The notes beneath the pieces were generated by a model that searched no databases, was not told the origin of the DNA, and saw only the letters and a list, made by a program, of their open reading frames with translations. Positions 43,236-52,845 of a DNA stretch of 64,000 nt are shown piece by piece. The DNA comes from Arthrobacter sp. U41. GTDB lineage: Bacteria > Actinomycetota > Actinomycetes > Actinomycetales > Micrococcaceae. A program made the translations under genes and the position numbers. The stretch lies in contig NZ_CP015732.1 in assembly GCF_001750145.1 (NCBI RefSeq), positions 2,790,001 to 2,854,000 of the forward strand, read 5' to 3'. Each line of letters starts with the position of its first letter. Within the stretch, counting starts at the first letter, position 1.

Positions 43236-45017
43236 GTGGTGCAGCGATCAAATTCCCGTGTAAATTCCCGGTTTCCGGGCTCGTCCAAGACGACCAAACA
43301 CATCTTCGTCACCGGTGGTGTGGCGTCCTCGCTCGGTAAGGGACTGACGGCTTCGAGCCTCGGTCACCTCCTGCGGGCACGCGGCTTGTCTGTAACTATG
43401 CAAAAGCTCGATCCCTATCTGAATGTGGATCCGGGCACGATGAACCCCTTCCAGCACGGCGAAGTCTTCGTCACTGACGACGGCGCCGAAACGGACCTCG
43501 ACATCGGTCACTACGAGCGCTTCCTCGATGAGAACCTCGAGGGTTCGGCCAACGTCACGACCGGACAGGTCTACTCCACGGTCATCGCCAAGGAACGCCG
43601 CGGGGAATACCTCGGCGACACCGTCCAGGTCATCCCGCACATCACCGATGAAATCAAGCGGCGCATGCGGCTTCCCGCCGAGGGCAAGCACGCCCCCGAC
43701 GTGATCATCACCGAAATCGGCGGCACCGTGGGCGACATCGAGTCGCAGCCGTTCCTCGAATCCGCCCGCCAGGTCCGCCAGGACATCGGCCGCGGGAATG
43801 TGTTCTTCCTGCACGTCTCCCTCGTGCCGTACATCGGCCCCTCGCAGGAACTGAAGACCAAGCCCACGCAGCACTCCGTGGCCGCGCTGCGCTCCATCGG
43901 CATCCAGCCCGAGGCGATCGTGATCCGTTCGGACCGCGAAGTCCCGCAGCCCATGCGCGACAAGATCGGCCGCATGTGCGACGTCGACATCGACGCCGTC
44001 ATCGGCTGCCCGGATGCCCCGAGCATCTACGACATCCCGAAGACCCTGCACTCCCAGGGCCTGGATTCCTACATCGTCCGCGCCCTCGATCTTCCGTTCA
44101 AGGACGTTGACTGGACCAGCTGGGACAAGCTCCTCGACGCGGTCCACAACCCCAAGCACGAGGTTGAGATCGCCCTGGTCGGCAAGTACATCGACCTGCC
44201 GGACGCCTACCTGTCCGTGACCGAGGCGCTGCGTGCCGGCGGTTTCGCCAACGACACCAAGGTCAAGATCCGCTGGGTCCCCTCGGACGAATGCGAAACC
44301 CACGAAGGTGCGGTCCAGTCACTGGACGGTGTCGACGCGATCTGTGTCCCGGGCGGCTTCGGCATCCGCGGGCTCGAAGGCAAACTCGGCGCGCTGAAGT
44401 ACGCCCGTGAATCCAAGCTTCCGGTCCTGGGCCTCTGCCTGGGCCTGCAGTGCATGGTGATCGAGTACGCCCGCAACGTGGTCGGCCTCGAGGGCGCTTC
44501 CTCCTCGGAGTTTGAGCCGGACTCGAAGTACCCGGTGATCGCGACGATGGAAGAGCAGCTGGACATCGTCGGCGGCAAGGGCGACCTGGGCGGCACCATG
44601 CGCCTGGGCCTGTACGAGGCCAAGCTGGACGAGGGGTCCGTGGTCGCCGAGACCTACGGCACCACCAAGGTCAGCGAACGGCACCGCCACCGCTACGAGG
44701 TCAACAACAAATACCGCGAGCAGATCGCCGCCCAGGGCCTGGTGTTCTCCGGAACCTCGCCCGACGGCAAGCTCGTGGAGTACGTGGAGCTTCCCCGCGA
44801 AGTCCACCCGTACTACGTTGCCACGCAGGCGCACCCGGAGCTCAGCTCGCGCCCGACCCGGCCGCACGCCCTGTTCACCGGACTGGTGAAGGCCGCCCTG
44901 GAGCACCAGCGCGGCAACGGCGGCAAGGCCGCACAGGCTGCCGCGAAGGGCACAGCCAGCGCAGAGGCAGCGACGGCCGCTCCGGCCGCCAAGCCTTCCC
45001 CGGCAGTGTCGAAGTAA
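43236..45017 (+). CDS. pyrG: CTP synthase
   Basis: 593 aa. It aminates UTP to CTP with glutamine. Synthetase domain: [20 protein letters not shown] (residues ~20-39, ATP loop) and [20 protein letters not shown]. Class-I glutamine amidotransferase domain: [24 protein letters not shown] with the nucleophile Cys, and a C-terminal HPELSSRP with the catalytic His and Glu. A variable Ala/Lys-rich tail of ~40 residues follows. GTG 43236 is chosen from the -10 box; earlier in-frame GTG 43218 precedes the box. The mycobacterial genes Rv1697-Rv1698 that usually lie between recN and pyrG are absent. Confidence 0.95.
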   Translation: MVQRSNSRVNSRFPGSSKTTKHIFVTGGVASSLGKGLTASSLGHLLRARGLSVTMQKLDPYLNVDPGTMNPFQHGEVFVTDDGAETDLDIGHYERFLDENLEGSANVTTGQVYSTVIAKERRGEYLGDTVQVIPHITDEIKRRMRLPAEGKHAPDVIITEIGGTVGDIESQPFLESARQVRQDIGRGNVFFLHVSLVPYIGPSQELKTKPTQHSVAALRSIGIQPEAIVIRSDREVPQPMRDKIGRMCDVDIDAVIGCPDAPSIYDIPKTLHSQGLDSYIVRALDLPFKDVDWTSWDKLLDAVHNPKHEVEIALVGKYIDLPDAYLSVTEALRAGGFANDTKVKIRWVPSDECETHEGAVQSLDGVDAICVPGGFGIRGLEGKLGALKYARESKLPVLGLCLGLQCMVIEYARNVVGLEGASSSEFEPDSKYPVIATMEEQLDIVGGKGDLGGTMRLGLYEAKLDEGSVVAETYGTTKVSERHRHRYEVNNKYREQIAAQGLVFSGTSPDGKLVEYVELPREVHPYYVATQAHPELSSRPTRPHALFTGLVKAALEHQRGNGGKAAQAAAKGTASAEAATAAPAAKPSPAVSK

Positions 45018-45044
45018 CCACCAACTGAATCAAAGGACGGCGCG

Positions 45045-45707
45045 ATGCCCGGTAAACCTGAAACCCCCCATGCTGCACGGCAGGTTTCGGACGAACCGAG
45101 CCCGCGCCGTCTTTTGTCGTCCCGGACGGTCTACGAAGGCCGGATCTGGGACGTGGTCAGTGACAGCTTCCAGCTCAACGACGACGGCGACCCGCTCGTC
45201 CGCGACTACATCGAGCACCCCGGCGCGGTGGCGGTCCTGCCGATGAACGACGAGGGCGAAGTGCTGCTGATCAAGCAGTACCGGCACCCTGTCGGCATGG
45301 ACCTGTGGGAGATCCCCGCCGGGCTCCTCGACGTTGAAGGCGAGGACTTCGTCGCCGGCGCGGCTCGGGAACTCGCCGAGGAAGCCGACCTCATTGCCGG
45401 CCAGTGGAATGTGCTCGCCGACTTCTTCAATTCCCCCGGGTCATCCAGCGAGGCCATCCGCATCTACCTCGCCCGGGACCTGAGCGATGTGCCCGGCCAC
45501 GAACTCCACGTCCGCACCGACGAGGAAGCCGAAATCGAGCTGCACTGGATCCCCCTGGATGCCGCCGTGCAGGCCGTGCTGGACGGGCGGCTGCACAACC
45601 CGTCCGCCGTCGTCGGAATCCTCGCCGCCGCGGCCGCCCGGACCGACAACTTCTCGAGCCTGCGCCCGGGCAGTGCGCCGTGGCCCGCGCATCCCAGCCA
45701 GCGCTGA
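45045..45707 (+). CDS. NUDIX hydrolase, ADP-ribose pyrophosphatase type
   Basis: 220 aa. ADP-ribose pyrophosphatases hydrolyse ADP-ribose to AMP and ribose-5-phosphate. The Nudix box is [20 protein letters not shown] followed by EADL; the last Gly of the consensus is Asp here. The Pro-rich recognition element after the box is [20 protein letters not shown]. The strong N-terminal beta-domain [18 protein letters not shown] fits the dimeric ADPRase type. It lies 27 bp after pyrG and its TGA overlaps the xerD ATG, the conserved pyrG-nudix-xerD order. Confidence 0.92.
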   Translation: MPGKPETPHAARQVSDEPSPRRLLSSRTVYEGRIWDVVSDSFQLNDDGDPLVRDYIEHPGAVAVLPMNDEGEVLLIKQYRHPVGMDLWEIPAGLLDVEGEDFVAGAARELAEEADLIAGQWNVLADFFNSPGSSSEAIRIYLARDLSDVPGHELHVRTDEEAEIELHWIPLDAAVQAVLDGRLHNPSAVVGILAAAAARTDNFSSLRPGSAPWPAHPSQR

Positions 45708-46693
45708 TGGTGGAACCGCTGACTGCCGAACCGCTGGCTCCCGAGCCGCTGACGGCGATCGACCGCGCCATCACGGACTACCTGCAGCACATGGGGGTGG
45801 AACGCGGACTCGCGGCCAACACCCTCTCCGCTTACCGGCGGGACCTGGCCCGCTACGCCCGGCACCTGGCCCGGACCGGACGCCGGCGCCCCGCCGAGAT
45901 CACCCGCCACGACGTCACCGGCTTCGTCCAGGCGCTCTCCGACGGCTCCGACGGCGGCTCGGCCCTGGGCATCCGCTCGGCAGCCCGGACCGTGGTGGCA
46001 GTGCGCGGGCTCCACAAGTTCTGGGCACTCGAGGGCGTCACTCCCACCGACCCGGCCAGCGATGTCCATCCGCCCATGCCCGGCAAACGGCTGCCCAAGG
46101 CCATCAGTGTCGACGAAGTCACCAGGATCCTGGAGGCGGTCGGAACCGACACCGCCACCGGACTGCGCGACCGGGCCCTGCTGGAATTCCTGTACTCCAC
46201 CGGCGCCCGCATCAGCGAAGCCGTGGGCCTGGACGTCGACGACATCTCGCTTCCTGCCGGAGCGGCCGCGGACGCCGGGCCCGCAATCGTCCGGCTCTTC
46301 GGCAAGGGTTCCAAGGAGCGGCTGGTCCCGCTGGGGTCCTTCGGCGCCCGGGCCCTCGACGCCTACCTGGTCCGGGGCCGGCCGCTGCTGGCCGCCAAGG
46401 GCAAGGGCACCCCTGCCCTGTTCCTGAACGCCCGCGGCGGACGGATCAGCCGGCAGAGCGCCTGGACCATCCTCAAGACAGCCGCCGCGAAGGCCAACAT
46501 CACCAAGGACGTCTCGCCGCACACCCTGCGGCACTCCTTCGCCACGCACCTGCTCGAGGGCGGTGCCGACGTCCGGGTGGTCCAGGAGCTGCTGGGCCAC
46601 GCCTCCGTCACCACCACGCAGGTGTACACCCTGGTCACGGCCGACACCCTGCGTGAGATCTACGCCGCGGCGCATCCCCGGGCGCTGGGCTGA
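45707..46693 (+). CDS. xerD: Site-specific tyrosine recombinase XerD
   Basis: 328 aa. It resolves chromosome dimers at dif together with XerC. The SAM-like N-terminal core-binding domain ([20 protein letters not shown], residues ~24-43) precedes the catalytic domain: Arg in [13 protein letters not shown] (~165), Lys in [27 protein letters not shown] with His and Arg, [13 protein letters not shown] with His and the nucleophile Tyr (~304). ATG 45707 overlaps the previous stop. A ~15-residue Glu/Pro-rich N-terminal extension is unusual. No mobile-element hallmarks surround it. Confidence 0.94.
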   Translation: MVEPLTAEPLAPEPLTAIDRAITDYLQHMGVERGLAANTLSAYRRDLARYARHLARTGRRRPAEITRHDVTGFVQALSDGSDGGSALGIRSAARTVVAVRGLHKFWALEGVTPTDPASDVHPPMPGKRLPKAISVDEVTRILEAVGTDTATGLRDRALLEFLYSTGARISEAVGLDVDDISLPAGAAADAGPAIVRLFGKGSKERLVPLGSFGARALDAYLVRGRPLLAAKGKGTPALFLNARGGRISRQSAWTILKTAAAKANITKDVSPHTLRHSFATHLLEGGADVRVVQELLGHASVTTTQVYTLVTADTLREIYAAAHPRALG

Positions 46694-46716
46694 GCCGCCG
46701 GGGCGCACCCCGGCGC

Positions 46717-46722
46717 TAGGCT
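46717..46722 (+). promoter_or_regulatory. -10 element for the leaderless NUDIX gene
   Basis: TAGGCT, 7 nt, then ATG 46730, without a Shine-Dalgarno. Confidence 0.5.
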
Positions 46723-46729
46723 TGGATCC

Positions 46730-47218
46730 ATGGCCTCCACTCCCGTCACACTGTGTTTCATGCTCCGCGAAGCGGGCTCCGGCACCGAAGTGCTGCTGGG
46801 GCTGAAGCGGACCGGGTTCGGCACGGGCAAGATCGTGGGCATCGGCGGCCACGTCGAACCGGGGGAGAGCGACGCCGAAGCCGTCGTCCGCGAAGTCTGG
46901 GAAGAAGCCGGAGTTGTCGTCTGCCAGGAGGACCTGGCCCATGCCGGCGTCGTCGAGTTCATTTTCCCCGGCCGCCCTGAGTGGAACATGTACTGCAGGC
47001 TGTTCACCACGCGGCGCTGGGAGGGCGAACCGGCAGAGAGCCCGGAGATTACGCCCGAATGGTTCGACGTCGGGGCGCTGCCGCTGCAGCTGATGTGGCA
47101 GGACGCGGAGCACTGGCTTCCGCCCGCGCTGGCGGGCGAGGTGCTCGACGTGGTGGTGGTCCTGAACGAGGACAACGAAACTGTGGCATCGGTCCGGCAT
47201 ACCTCCGCGCCCGGGTGA
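46730..47218 (+). CDS. NUDIX hydrolase, MutT/8-oxo-dGTP diphosphatase type
   Basis: 162 aa. A complete Nudix box, GGHVEPGESDAEAVVREVWE followed by EAGVV (residues ~39-63), in a protein beginning TPVTLCFMLREAGSGTEVLL. Overall it resembles MTH1-like oxidised-purine nucleotide hydrolases (the segment WNMYCRLFTTRRWEGEPAES and EWFDVGALPLQLMWQDAEHW), which remove 8-oxo-dGTP from the pool. Substrate is inferred from this similarity. Monocistronic with a leaderless promoter 37 bp after xerD. Confidence 0.88.
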   Translation: MASTPVTLCFMLREAGSGTEVLLGLKRTGFGTGKIVGIGGHVEPGESDAEAVVREVWEEAGVVVCQEDLAHAGVVEFIFPGRPEWNMYCRLFTTRRWEGEPAESPEITPEWFDVGALPLQLMWQDAEHWLPPALAGEVLDVVVVLNEDNETVASVRHTSAPG

Positions 47219-47380
47219 CCACGGCTTCCGCACCGAAACATATTTCCGCGAATCGAAACCGCGGCGCGGGGAATGCCGCTGCCGGACCGGTAGCCTAAGG
47301 CGCGAACGGTGCGCCGCGGTGATCCGCGTACTTCCCTCGCTCACCGGCAGGCGGCACACGGACCTTATTGGGGGCAGGAC

Positions 47381-48283
47381 ATGGACTCTGGCAATCACGA
47401 CATCCTGGACAGGGATCCTCACGACGACGGAGCGGCGGCGGGGACCGCGGCACGCCGGCGCTGGCCCTGGGTGGTTGCCGCCGTTGCCCTGGTCGCAGTT
47501 GCGGCCGCCGGGGGCATTGCCATGGCCGGCAACCTGGGATCCGGCGCCCCGGCCCCCGCGGCAGGCCCGACGGCCGCGGTGACGGCGCCAACAGCGTCAG
47601 CGGCGCTGACGACGGCGCCCTCGCCGACCGTTGCGACGTCGGCCCCCGTGCCGCCGCCGGCGGTTGCGGCGCCCGCAACATCCCGGACCGCCACAGCGCC
47701 ACCGTCCGCCGGGGAGTGGCGCACGTTCACCAGCGCCGACGCAAAGGCCAGCCTCCAGCACCCCGCCGCATGGACCGTCTCCACTCCCACCGGGGCTTTC
47801 GGTTCCGGCGCGGTGGATGTTGACGTCGCGAACGAATCCGGAGTGGTGGTGGCCTCACTGCACCTCGGGCCCTACGGCGGACTCGGCGGCGCGTGCCAGA
47901 ACCCGGTTCCCTACACGGTGCTTGATGTGGTGGAAGTCGACCTGCCGTACCTGCCCTCGAAGGGCTCTGTCACACCCAGGTTCGCCTTCCGGGCACTGCA
48001 GGAAACGGGCCATGTCACGGCGTCCTACGGGCTGACCAGCACCCTGGCCGGGCAGGACGGAACCACCTGCATGTTCTACAACGTGGTCAACGGCCCCGCC
48101 GAGACCCCGATGTACTCCTTCGCCGATGCGTTCCAGGTCAACGCCGGAGGCACGGAGGAAGTCCCCAACCGCCGGGGAGCCAAGGCGTTCCCCACGCTGG
48201 ACGCGGCCCGGGCCTACATGCAGACCCCCGAGTACCTGAACGCGAAGCGCATGATCACCTCGCTGAAGATCAGCGCGGGCTAA
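47381..48283 (+). CDS. Membrane-anchored protein of unknown function
   Basis: 300 aa. A short Asp-rich cytoplasmic N-terminus ends in RRRW, followed by a single transmembrane helix (WVVAAVALVAVAAAGGIAMA, residues ~30-49). An Ala/Pro/Thr-rich linker (~50-110), probably in the cell wall, leads to an extracytoplasmic globular domain of ~190 residues (EWRTFTSADAKASLQHPAAW near its start; two Cys, in GGACQNP and TTCMFYN, could form a disulfide). I do not recognise the domain. ATG 47381 has GGGGGCAGG upstream. A possible -10 TAGCCT lies at ~47291. It is the first gene of the block that breaks the xerD-parA backbone. Confidence 0.75.
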   Translation: MDSGNHDILDRDPHDDGAAAGTAARRRWPWVVAAVALVAVAAAGGIAMAGNLGSGAPAPAAGPTAAVTAPTASAALTTAPSPTVATSAPVPPPAVAAPATSRTATAPPSAGEWRTFTSADAKASLQHPAAWTVSTPTGAFGSGAVDVDVANESGVVVASLHLGPYGGLGGACQNPVPYTVLDVVEVDLPYLPSKGSVTPRFAFRALQETGHVTASYGLTSTLAGQDGTTCMFYNVVNGPAETPMYSFADAFQVNAGGTEEVPNRRGAKAFPTLDAARAYMQTPEYLNAKRMITSLKISAG

Positions 48284-48315
48284 GGGCCCCGGCACAAAGC
48301 CCGGCGGCACAACAA

Positions 48316-48348
48316 CGGGCCGGCCACCTCCCGGAGGTGACCGGCCCG
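48316..48348. terminator. Bidirectional hairpin between convergent genes
   Basis: Outer 8-bp stem (48316-48323 with 48341-48348) enclosing a second stem (ACCTCC/GGAGGT, 48326-48338). It lies between the membrane protein (+) and prpC (-). Confidence 0.65.
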
Positions 48349-48375
48349 AAATGGTCCGCGCTGCAGGAACCGAAG

Positions 48376-49515
48376 CTACGGCAGGTGCCGTTCCTCGACG
48401 CCGTTGTATTCGCTCAGCGGCCGGATCAGGGAGTTCGAGTCCAGCTGCTCCATGATGTGCGCGGTCCAGCCCGTGATGCGGCTGGCAACGAACAGCGGAG
48501 TGAACGTCGGGGTGTCGAAGCCCATCAGGTGGTACGTGGGGCCGGCCGGGTAGTCGAGGTTCGGCTTGATCGCCTTGGCCTCGTCCATCGCCGTTTCCAG
48601 CCCGTTGTACAGCCCCAGCAGCTCCGGCCGGCCATAGTGCGCGATCATCTTGTCCAGGGCCGCCTTCATGGTCGGCACCCGGGAATCGCCGTGCTTGTAC
48701 ACACGGTGGCCGAAGCCCATGACCTTCTTTTTCTTTGCCAGGGCATCCTCCATCCACGCCTTGGCGCGGGTGTGAGCCTCCTCCAGCGACTCCTCCGGAC
48801 GGATGCCGATCTCGTCGAAGGTGTGCATCACGGCCTCGTTCGCGCCGCCATGCAGCGGACCCTTGAGCGCGCCGATCGCCCCGGTCACGGCCGAGTGCAG
48901 GTCCGAGAGCGTGGAGGTGATCACCCGGGCGGTGAACGTGGAGGCGTTGAAGGAGTGCTCGGCGTACAGGATCATCGAGACGTTGAAGGCCTCGACGACC
49001 TCCTGGACCGGCTCCTCGCCAAAGGCCATCCAGAGGAAGTTGGCGGAATAGCCCAGGTCATCGCGCGGCTCCACCAGTTCCTGGCCGTGGCGGCGGCGCT
49101 GGTCGTACGACACCACCGCCGGCATCGCGGCGAACAGGTCCGCAGCCTTGGTCAGGTTGGCCTCGCGGGAGGAGTCCTCCGCGAGCGGGTGCCGGGCGCC
49201 CATCACGGAAGCAGCCGTGCGGCAGACGTCCATCGGATGCGAGGTGGTCGGCAGCGCGTCGATGACCTGCTTGACCACGGGGTCCAGCGGCCGTCCGGCG
49301 CGTTCCCGCGCGGTGAACTCCGCCAGCTGCCCCGCGTCAGGCAGCTCGCCGTTCCACAGCAGGTAGGCGACTTCCTCGAAGCTGCACCTGGCGGCCAGCT
49401 CCTGCACGGGGTAGCCGCGGTAGAGCAGCGAATTGGTGTCCGGGTTTACCTTGGAGACCGCGGTGTAATCCACCACGACGCCGGCGAGGCCCTTTTTGAT
49501 CTCTTGTTCAGCCAT
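48376..49515 (-). CDS. prpC: 2-methylcitrate synthase (citrate synthase family)
   Basis: 379 aa, the short prokaryotic citrate-synthase form. It condenses propionyl-CoA with oxaloacetate and often also accepts acetyl-CoA. Seen: LLYRGYPVQELA, HPLAEDSS region, the active-site His in GPLHGGANEAVMHTF (residues ~227-241) and VMGFGHRVYKHGDSR (~268-282) with the second His. Assignment to PrpC rather than housekeeping GltA rests on its place after prpD and prpB. ATG 49515 has AAAGGAG 8 nt upstream; it lies 65 bp after prpB. Confidence 0.92.
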   Translation of the reverse strand: MAEQEIKKGLAGVVVDYTAVSKVNPDTNSLLYRGYPVQELAARCSFEEVAYLLWNGELPDAGQLAEFTARERAGRPLDPVVKQVIDALPTTSHPMDVCRTAASVMGARHPLAEDSSREANLTKAADLFAAMPAVVSYDQRRRHGQELVEPRDDLGYSANFLWMAFGEEPVQEVVEAFNVSMILYAEHSFNASTFTARVITSTLSDLHSAVTGAIGALKGPLHGGANEAVMHTFDEIGIRPEESLEEAHTRAKAWMEDALAKKKKVMGFGHRVYKHGDSRVPTMKAALDKMIAHYGRPELLGLYNGLETAMDEAKAIKPNLDYPAGPTYHLMGFDTPTFTPLFVASRITGWTAHIMEQLDSNSLIRPLSEYNGVEERHLP

Positions 49516-49580
49516 TGCTGAAACTCCTTTGTTCCTGTCGCCTGTTGAAACCGGCCGGAGCCGGAAGTCCGATGCGGGGC

Positions 49581-50483
49581 TTACTGGCCCGGGACCTGGA
49601 AATTGAAAACCCCGGTGTCGAAGCTGTTGTACGCCTCGTAGTCGACGAGGTCATACAAACGCGCCCGGGTGAGCATGGTCCCGACCTGGGCCTCCTGGGT
49701 GCCGTCAGCCTTGATCGATTCCAGCGTACGCTCCGCAGCGCCCATGGCACTACGGAGCAGCGTCACCGGGTAGATGATCATGTTGACCCCGACGCCGGCG
49801 AGCTGGTCCACCGTGAACAGCGCGCTCTGGCCGAACTCGGTCATGTTGGCCAGGATCGGCACGTCGACGGCGTCGCGGATCGCCTGGAACTCGCTGAGGT
49901 CCTTCATGGCCTCCGGGAAGATGGCGTCAGCCCCGGCCTCGACCAGGGCCTTTGCGCGGTCCTGCGTGGCCGACAGACCGTCCGTGGCACGGATGTCGGT
50001 CCGCGCCATGATCAGGAAGTTCGGGTCACGCCGGGCATCGGCAGCCGCCCGGATGCGCTTGGTGGCGGTGTCCAGGTCCACGACGTTTTTGCCGTCGAGG
50101 TGGCCGCAGCGCTTGGGGTTGAACTGGTCCTCGATGTGCAGGCCGGCGAGGCCGGCGTTCTCGAGTTCCTGGACCGAGCGGGCCACGTTCATCGGCTCGC
50201 CGAAGCCGGTGTCGGCGTCGACAATGCTGGGCAGGTCCGTCATCCGGGCGATCTGCCCGGCCCGGGTGGCGACCTCGGTGAGCGTGGTCAGGCCGATGTC
50301 CGGCAGGCCCAGGTCATTGGCCAGCACGGCGCCGGAAATGTAGACCCCGGCGAAGCCCTTTTCCTCGATCAGCCGCGCCGAGAGCGGGTTGAACGCGCCC
50401 GGGAACTGCTGGATCGTCCCGGAGGCCAGGAGCTCGCGGAAGCGGACGCGCTTCTGCTCCGGGGTGACCTTCGAATACAGCAT
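49581..50483 (-). CDS. prpB: Methylisocitrate lyase
   Basis: 300 aa isocitrate-lyase-superfamily enzyme that splits 2-methylisocitrate into pyruvate and succinate. The catalytic motif is NPKRCGHLDGK (K-R-C-G-H, residues ~122-132); other family blocks are FAGVYISGAVLAND (~44-57), DADTGFGEPMNVARSV with the metal-binding Asp, and MARTDIRATDGL. ATG 50483 shares one base with the prpD stop (TAATG), so translation is coupled. Confidence 0.95.
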   Translation of the reverse strand: MLYSKVTPEQKRVRFRELLASGTIQQFPGAFNPLSARLIEEKGFAGVYISGAVLANDLGLPDIGLTTLTEVATRAGQIARMTDLPSIVDADTGFGEPMNVARSVQELENAGLAGLHIEDQFNPKRCGHLDGKNVVDLDTATKRIRAAADARRDPNFLIMARTDIRATDGLSATQDRAKALVEAGADAIFPEAMKDLSEFQAIRDAVDVPILANMTEFGQSALFTVDQLAGVGVNMIIYPVTLLRSAMGAAERTLESIKADGTQEAQVGTMLTRARLYDLVDYEAYNSFDTGVFNFQVPGQ

Positions 50484-52003
50484 TAGAAGAGCCCCTTGGG
50501 TGCAGCGGCCAGATCGATCACGCCGTCGGCGGCCTTGATGTTGAGCTGGTCCAGCTCACCGGCGGCGAGCTCGGGCAGGCGGGCGGCGGCGGCCAGGAAA
50601 CGCTCGATTTCCTCTTCGGCGACGAGGCCGGCGGCGAGGGTGCGGAACTTGTTCACGTACTGTTCCCGGGCGAAGGGCCGGGCGCCCAGCGGGTGGGCGT
50701 CGGCGACGGCGATCTCGTCGGTAATGACCGTGCCGTCCTTGAGCGTGATGACCACGGTGCCGCCGAAGGCCTTCTCGGCGATGTCGAGGGAATGGTAGCG
50801 GCGGGTCCACTCCGGATCCTCGACGGTGGTGACTTTGTGCCAGAGTTCCACGGTGTCCGGGCGTGCGGCGCGTTCCGGGGCGTAGGAATCGACGTGGTGC
50901 CAGGCGCCGTCCTGCAGGGCGACCGTGAAGATGTACGGGATGGAGTGGTCCAGCGTCTCGCGGCTTGCCGTGGGGCTGTACTTCTGCGGATCGTTGGCGC
51001 CGGAGCCGATCACGAAGTGGGTGTGGTGGCTGGTCTTGATCAGCACGGACGCCACGTTGGCCGGGTCGGTGACCTCGGGGTGCTCGCCGTGGAGCTTGCG
51101 GGCCAGGTCAATCCACGCCTGGGCCTGGTATTCGGCCGAGTGCTCCTTGGTGTACGTGTCCATGATGGCGCGCTTGGGTTCGCCGGGTGTCGGCAGCGGC
51201 ACCGTGTAGGAGGCGTCCGGGCCGTCCAGCATCCAGGCGATGACGCCGTCCTCGCCTTCGTAGATCGGCACGGGTGAGGTCTGGCCGCGGATGGCACGGT
51301 CCGCGGATTCGACGGCCATCTTGCCGGCAAACGCCGGGGCGTGGGCCTTCCAGGTGGAGATCTCGCCCTTGCGCGACTGCCGCGTGGCGGTGGTGGTGTG
51401 CAGCGCCTGGCCGATGGACTGGAAGATCGTCTCGACGTCGAGCCCCAGCAGGGTGCCGATACCGGCGGCGGCGGAGGGGCCCAGGTGGGCGACGTGGTCG
51501 ATCTTGTGCTTGTGCAGGCAGATGGCCTTGACCAGGTTGACCTGGATCTCGTAGCCGGTGGCGATGCCGCGGACCAGGTCCTGGCCGCTGGAGCCCACGT
51601 GCTGGGCCACGGCGAGGATCGGCGGGATGTTGTCGCCCGGGTGGGAGTACTCCGCGGCGAGGAAGGTGTCGTGGTAGTCGAGCTCACGGACGGCGACGCC
51701 GTTCGCCCAGGCAGCCCATTCGACCGCGACGGGTTCGTCGATGCCGAAGACCTTCGAGCCCTTGCCGCCCGTGGTGGGGCCGTGGGTCAGCGCCTGGGCG
51801 CGGGCCGCGACGATCGGAGCACGGTTCAGCGAGGCAATCGCCACCGAGGCGTTGTCGATCACCCGGTTGATCACCATGTCGGTGACCTCCTCGGAGACGG
51901 CGACGGGGTCGGCGGCCACCGTCGCAATCTTGAACGCGAGCTGGTCCTCGCGGGGCAGGTTTTCCTCGCTCTTGTAAACGCGGACGTGGTGTTCCTTAAC
52001 CAT
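50483..52003 (-). CDS. prpD: 2-methylcitrate dehydratase
   Basis: 506 aa MmgE/PrpD-family dehydratase converting 2-methylcitrate towards 2-methyl-cis-aconitate without an iron-sulfur cluster. Family blocks: [20 protein letters not shown] (residues ~112-131), [38 protein letters not shown] and [18 protein letters not shown] near the C-terminus. ATG 52003 is chosen because AAGGAG lies 6 nt upstream; ATG 52018 overlaps the gntR stop and lacks a site. It is second in gntR-prpD-prpB-prpC. Confidence 0.94.
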   Translation of the reverse strand: MVKEHHVRVYKSEENLPREDQLAFKIATVAADPVAVSEEVTDMVINRVIDNASVAIASLNRAPIVAARAQALTHGPTTGGKGSKVFGIDEPVAVEWAAWANGVAVRELDYHDTFLAAEYSHPGDNIPPILAVAQHVGSSGQDLVRGIATGYEIQVNLVKAICLHKHKIDHVAHLGPSAAAGIGTLLGLDVETIFQSIGQALHTTTATRQSRKGEISTWKAHAPAFAGKMAVESADRAIRGQTSPVPIYEGEDGVIAWMLDGPDASYTVPLPTPGEPKRAIMDTYTKEHSAEYQAQAWIDLARKLHGEHPEVTDPANVASVLIKTSHHTHFVIGSGANDPQKYSPTASRETLDHSIPYIFTVALQDGAWHHVDSYAPERAARPDTVELWHKVTTVEDPEWTRRYHSLDIAEKAFGGTVVITLKDGTVITDEIAVADAHPLGARPFAREQYVNKFRTLAAGLVAEEEIERFLAAAARLPELAAGELDQLNIKAADGVIDLAAAPKGLF

Positions 52004-52017
52004 GGTGTGCTCCTTCA

Positions 52018-52659
52018 TTAGTGAGGTACGTGGGTGGCTTTGACGTGGGAAAGACTGCGGTGCAGATGAAGCGTGGTGGCGGCTTCGGCCAGCCGGGGAT
52101 TGCCGGCCGCGATCGCCTCGGCGATGGCGGCATGCTCGGCCGCGGCGGCGGTGAGCCGTTCGGCGTCGTCGGCCGCCAGCCGGCGGACCCGGACCAGGTG
52201 GACGCGCAGGCTGCGCATCGCCTGGGCGAGGTAGGAGTTGTGGATCGCGGCGTCGATGGCTGTGTCCAGCCGTCCGACCAGTCCGTAGTAGGCGTGCCGG
52301 GCGGGGTCCCCGGCGCTGATCAGCGCCGGCGCCAGGCGCAGCTCGTTGCGGAGCTGTTCGAAGGTGGCGGCATCGCCGCGTTCAGCGGCCAGTGCCGCGG
52401 CTTTGCCCTCGAGGGTTTCGCGGAGTTCGAAAAGTTCGTCGATATCGTCCAGCGAGATGTCGGTCACGACGACGCCGCGGCCGCCCGCCGTCGTCGTCAG
52501 GCCTTCCGCGGTCAGCCGGCTGAGGGCCTCCCGCAGCGGGGTGCGCGAGATGCCGAGCCGCTCGGACTGCTCCACTTCCGCGAGCACCGTCCCGGGCGCC
52601 AGGCGCCATTCGATGATGTCCTCACGCAGGGCCGCATAGGCCCGATCACTGGCGCGCAT
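52018..52659 (-). CDS. GntR-family (FCD) transcriptional regulator of the prp genes
   Basis: 213 aa. N-terminal winged helix ([20 protein letters not shown], then [20 protein letters not shown], residues ~8-55) and C-terminal all-helical FCD ligand domain ([20 protein letters not shown]; metal-binding His in [16 protein letters not shown] and [12 protein letters not shown]). It should sense a carboxylate such as a 2-methylcitrate-pathway intermediate. ATG 52659 follows GAAGGAGG. It is the first gene of the prp operon and divergent from prpE, with two GTATAC palindromes between them, so autoregulation and control of both units are likely. Confidence 0.92.
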   Translation of the reverse strand: MRASDRAYAALREDIIEWRLAPGTVLAEVEQSERLGISRTPLREALSRLTAEGLTTTAGGRGVVVTDISLDDIDELFELRETLEGKAAALAAERGDAATFEQLRNELRLAPALISAGDPARHAYYGLVGRLDTAIDAAIHNSYLAQAMRSLRVHLVRVRRLAADDAERLTAAAAEHAAIAEAIAAGNPRLAEAATTLHLHRSLSHVKATHVPH

Positions 52660-52689
52660 CCTGCCTCCTTCATTGGCTGACGCTGTCCA

Positions 52690-52699
52690 GTGTATACAC
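52690..52699. promoter_or_regulatory. GntR-type operator 1
   Basis: Palindrome GTGTATACAC, 31 bp before the gntR start; matches the TNGTATACNA style of FCD-GntR operators. Confidence 0.65.
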
Positions 52700-52764
52700 G
52701 CCCATCGGATTTGCCCAGCATTTTGGCCACTTTCCCGGAAAACCCGCCCAGTGGAACGCCTCTC

Positions 52765-52772
52765 TGTATACA
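52765..52772. promoter_or_regulatory. GntR-type operator 2
   Basis: TGTATACA, identical core to operator 1, centre-to-centre 74 bp away (about seven helical turns) and 73 bp before the prpE start. Confidence 0.65.
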
Positions 52773-52845
52773 CAAGCCTTGTGCCCTGCGCCCCGTCGGG
52801 GCTACCATGAGCACCATCACATCGTCGTGGACGGGACTCATTTTC

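Noticed and set aside
45707..46693. Integrase of a genomic island
   Set aside because: Sequence and the pyrG-nudix-xerD order identify the housekeeping XerD recombinase; no attachment-site repeats were seen.
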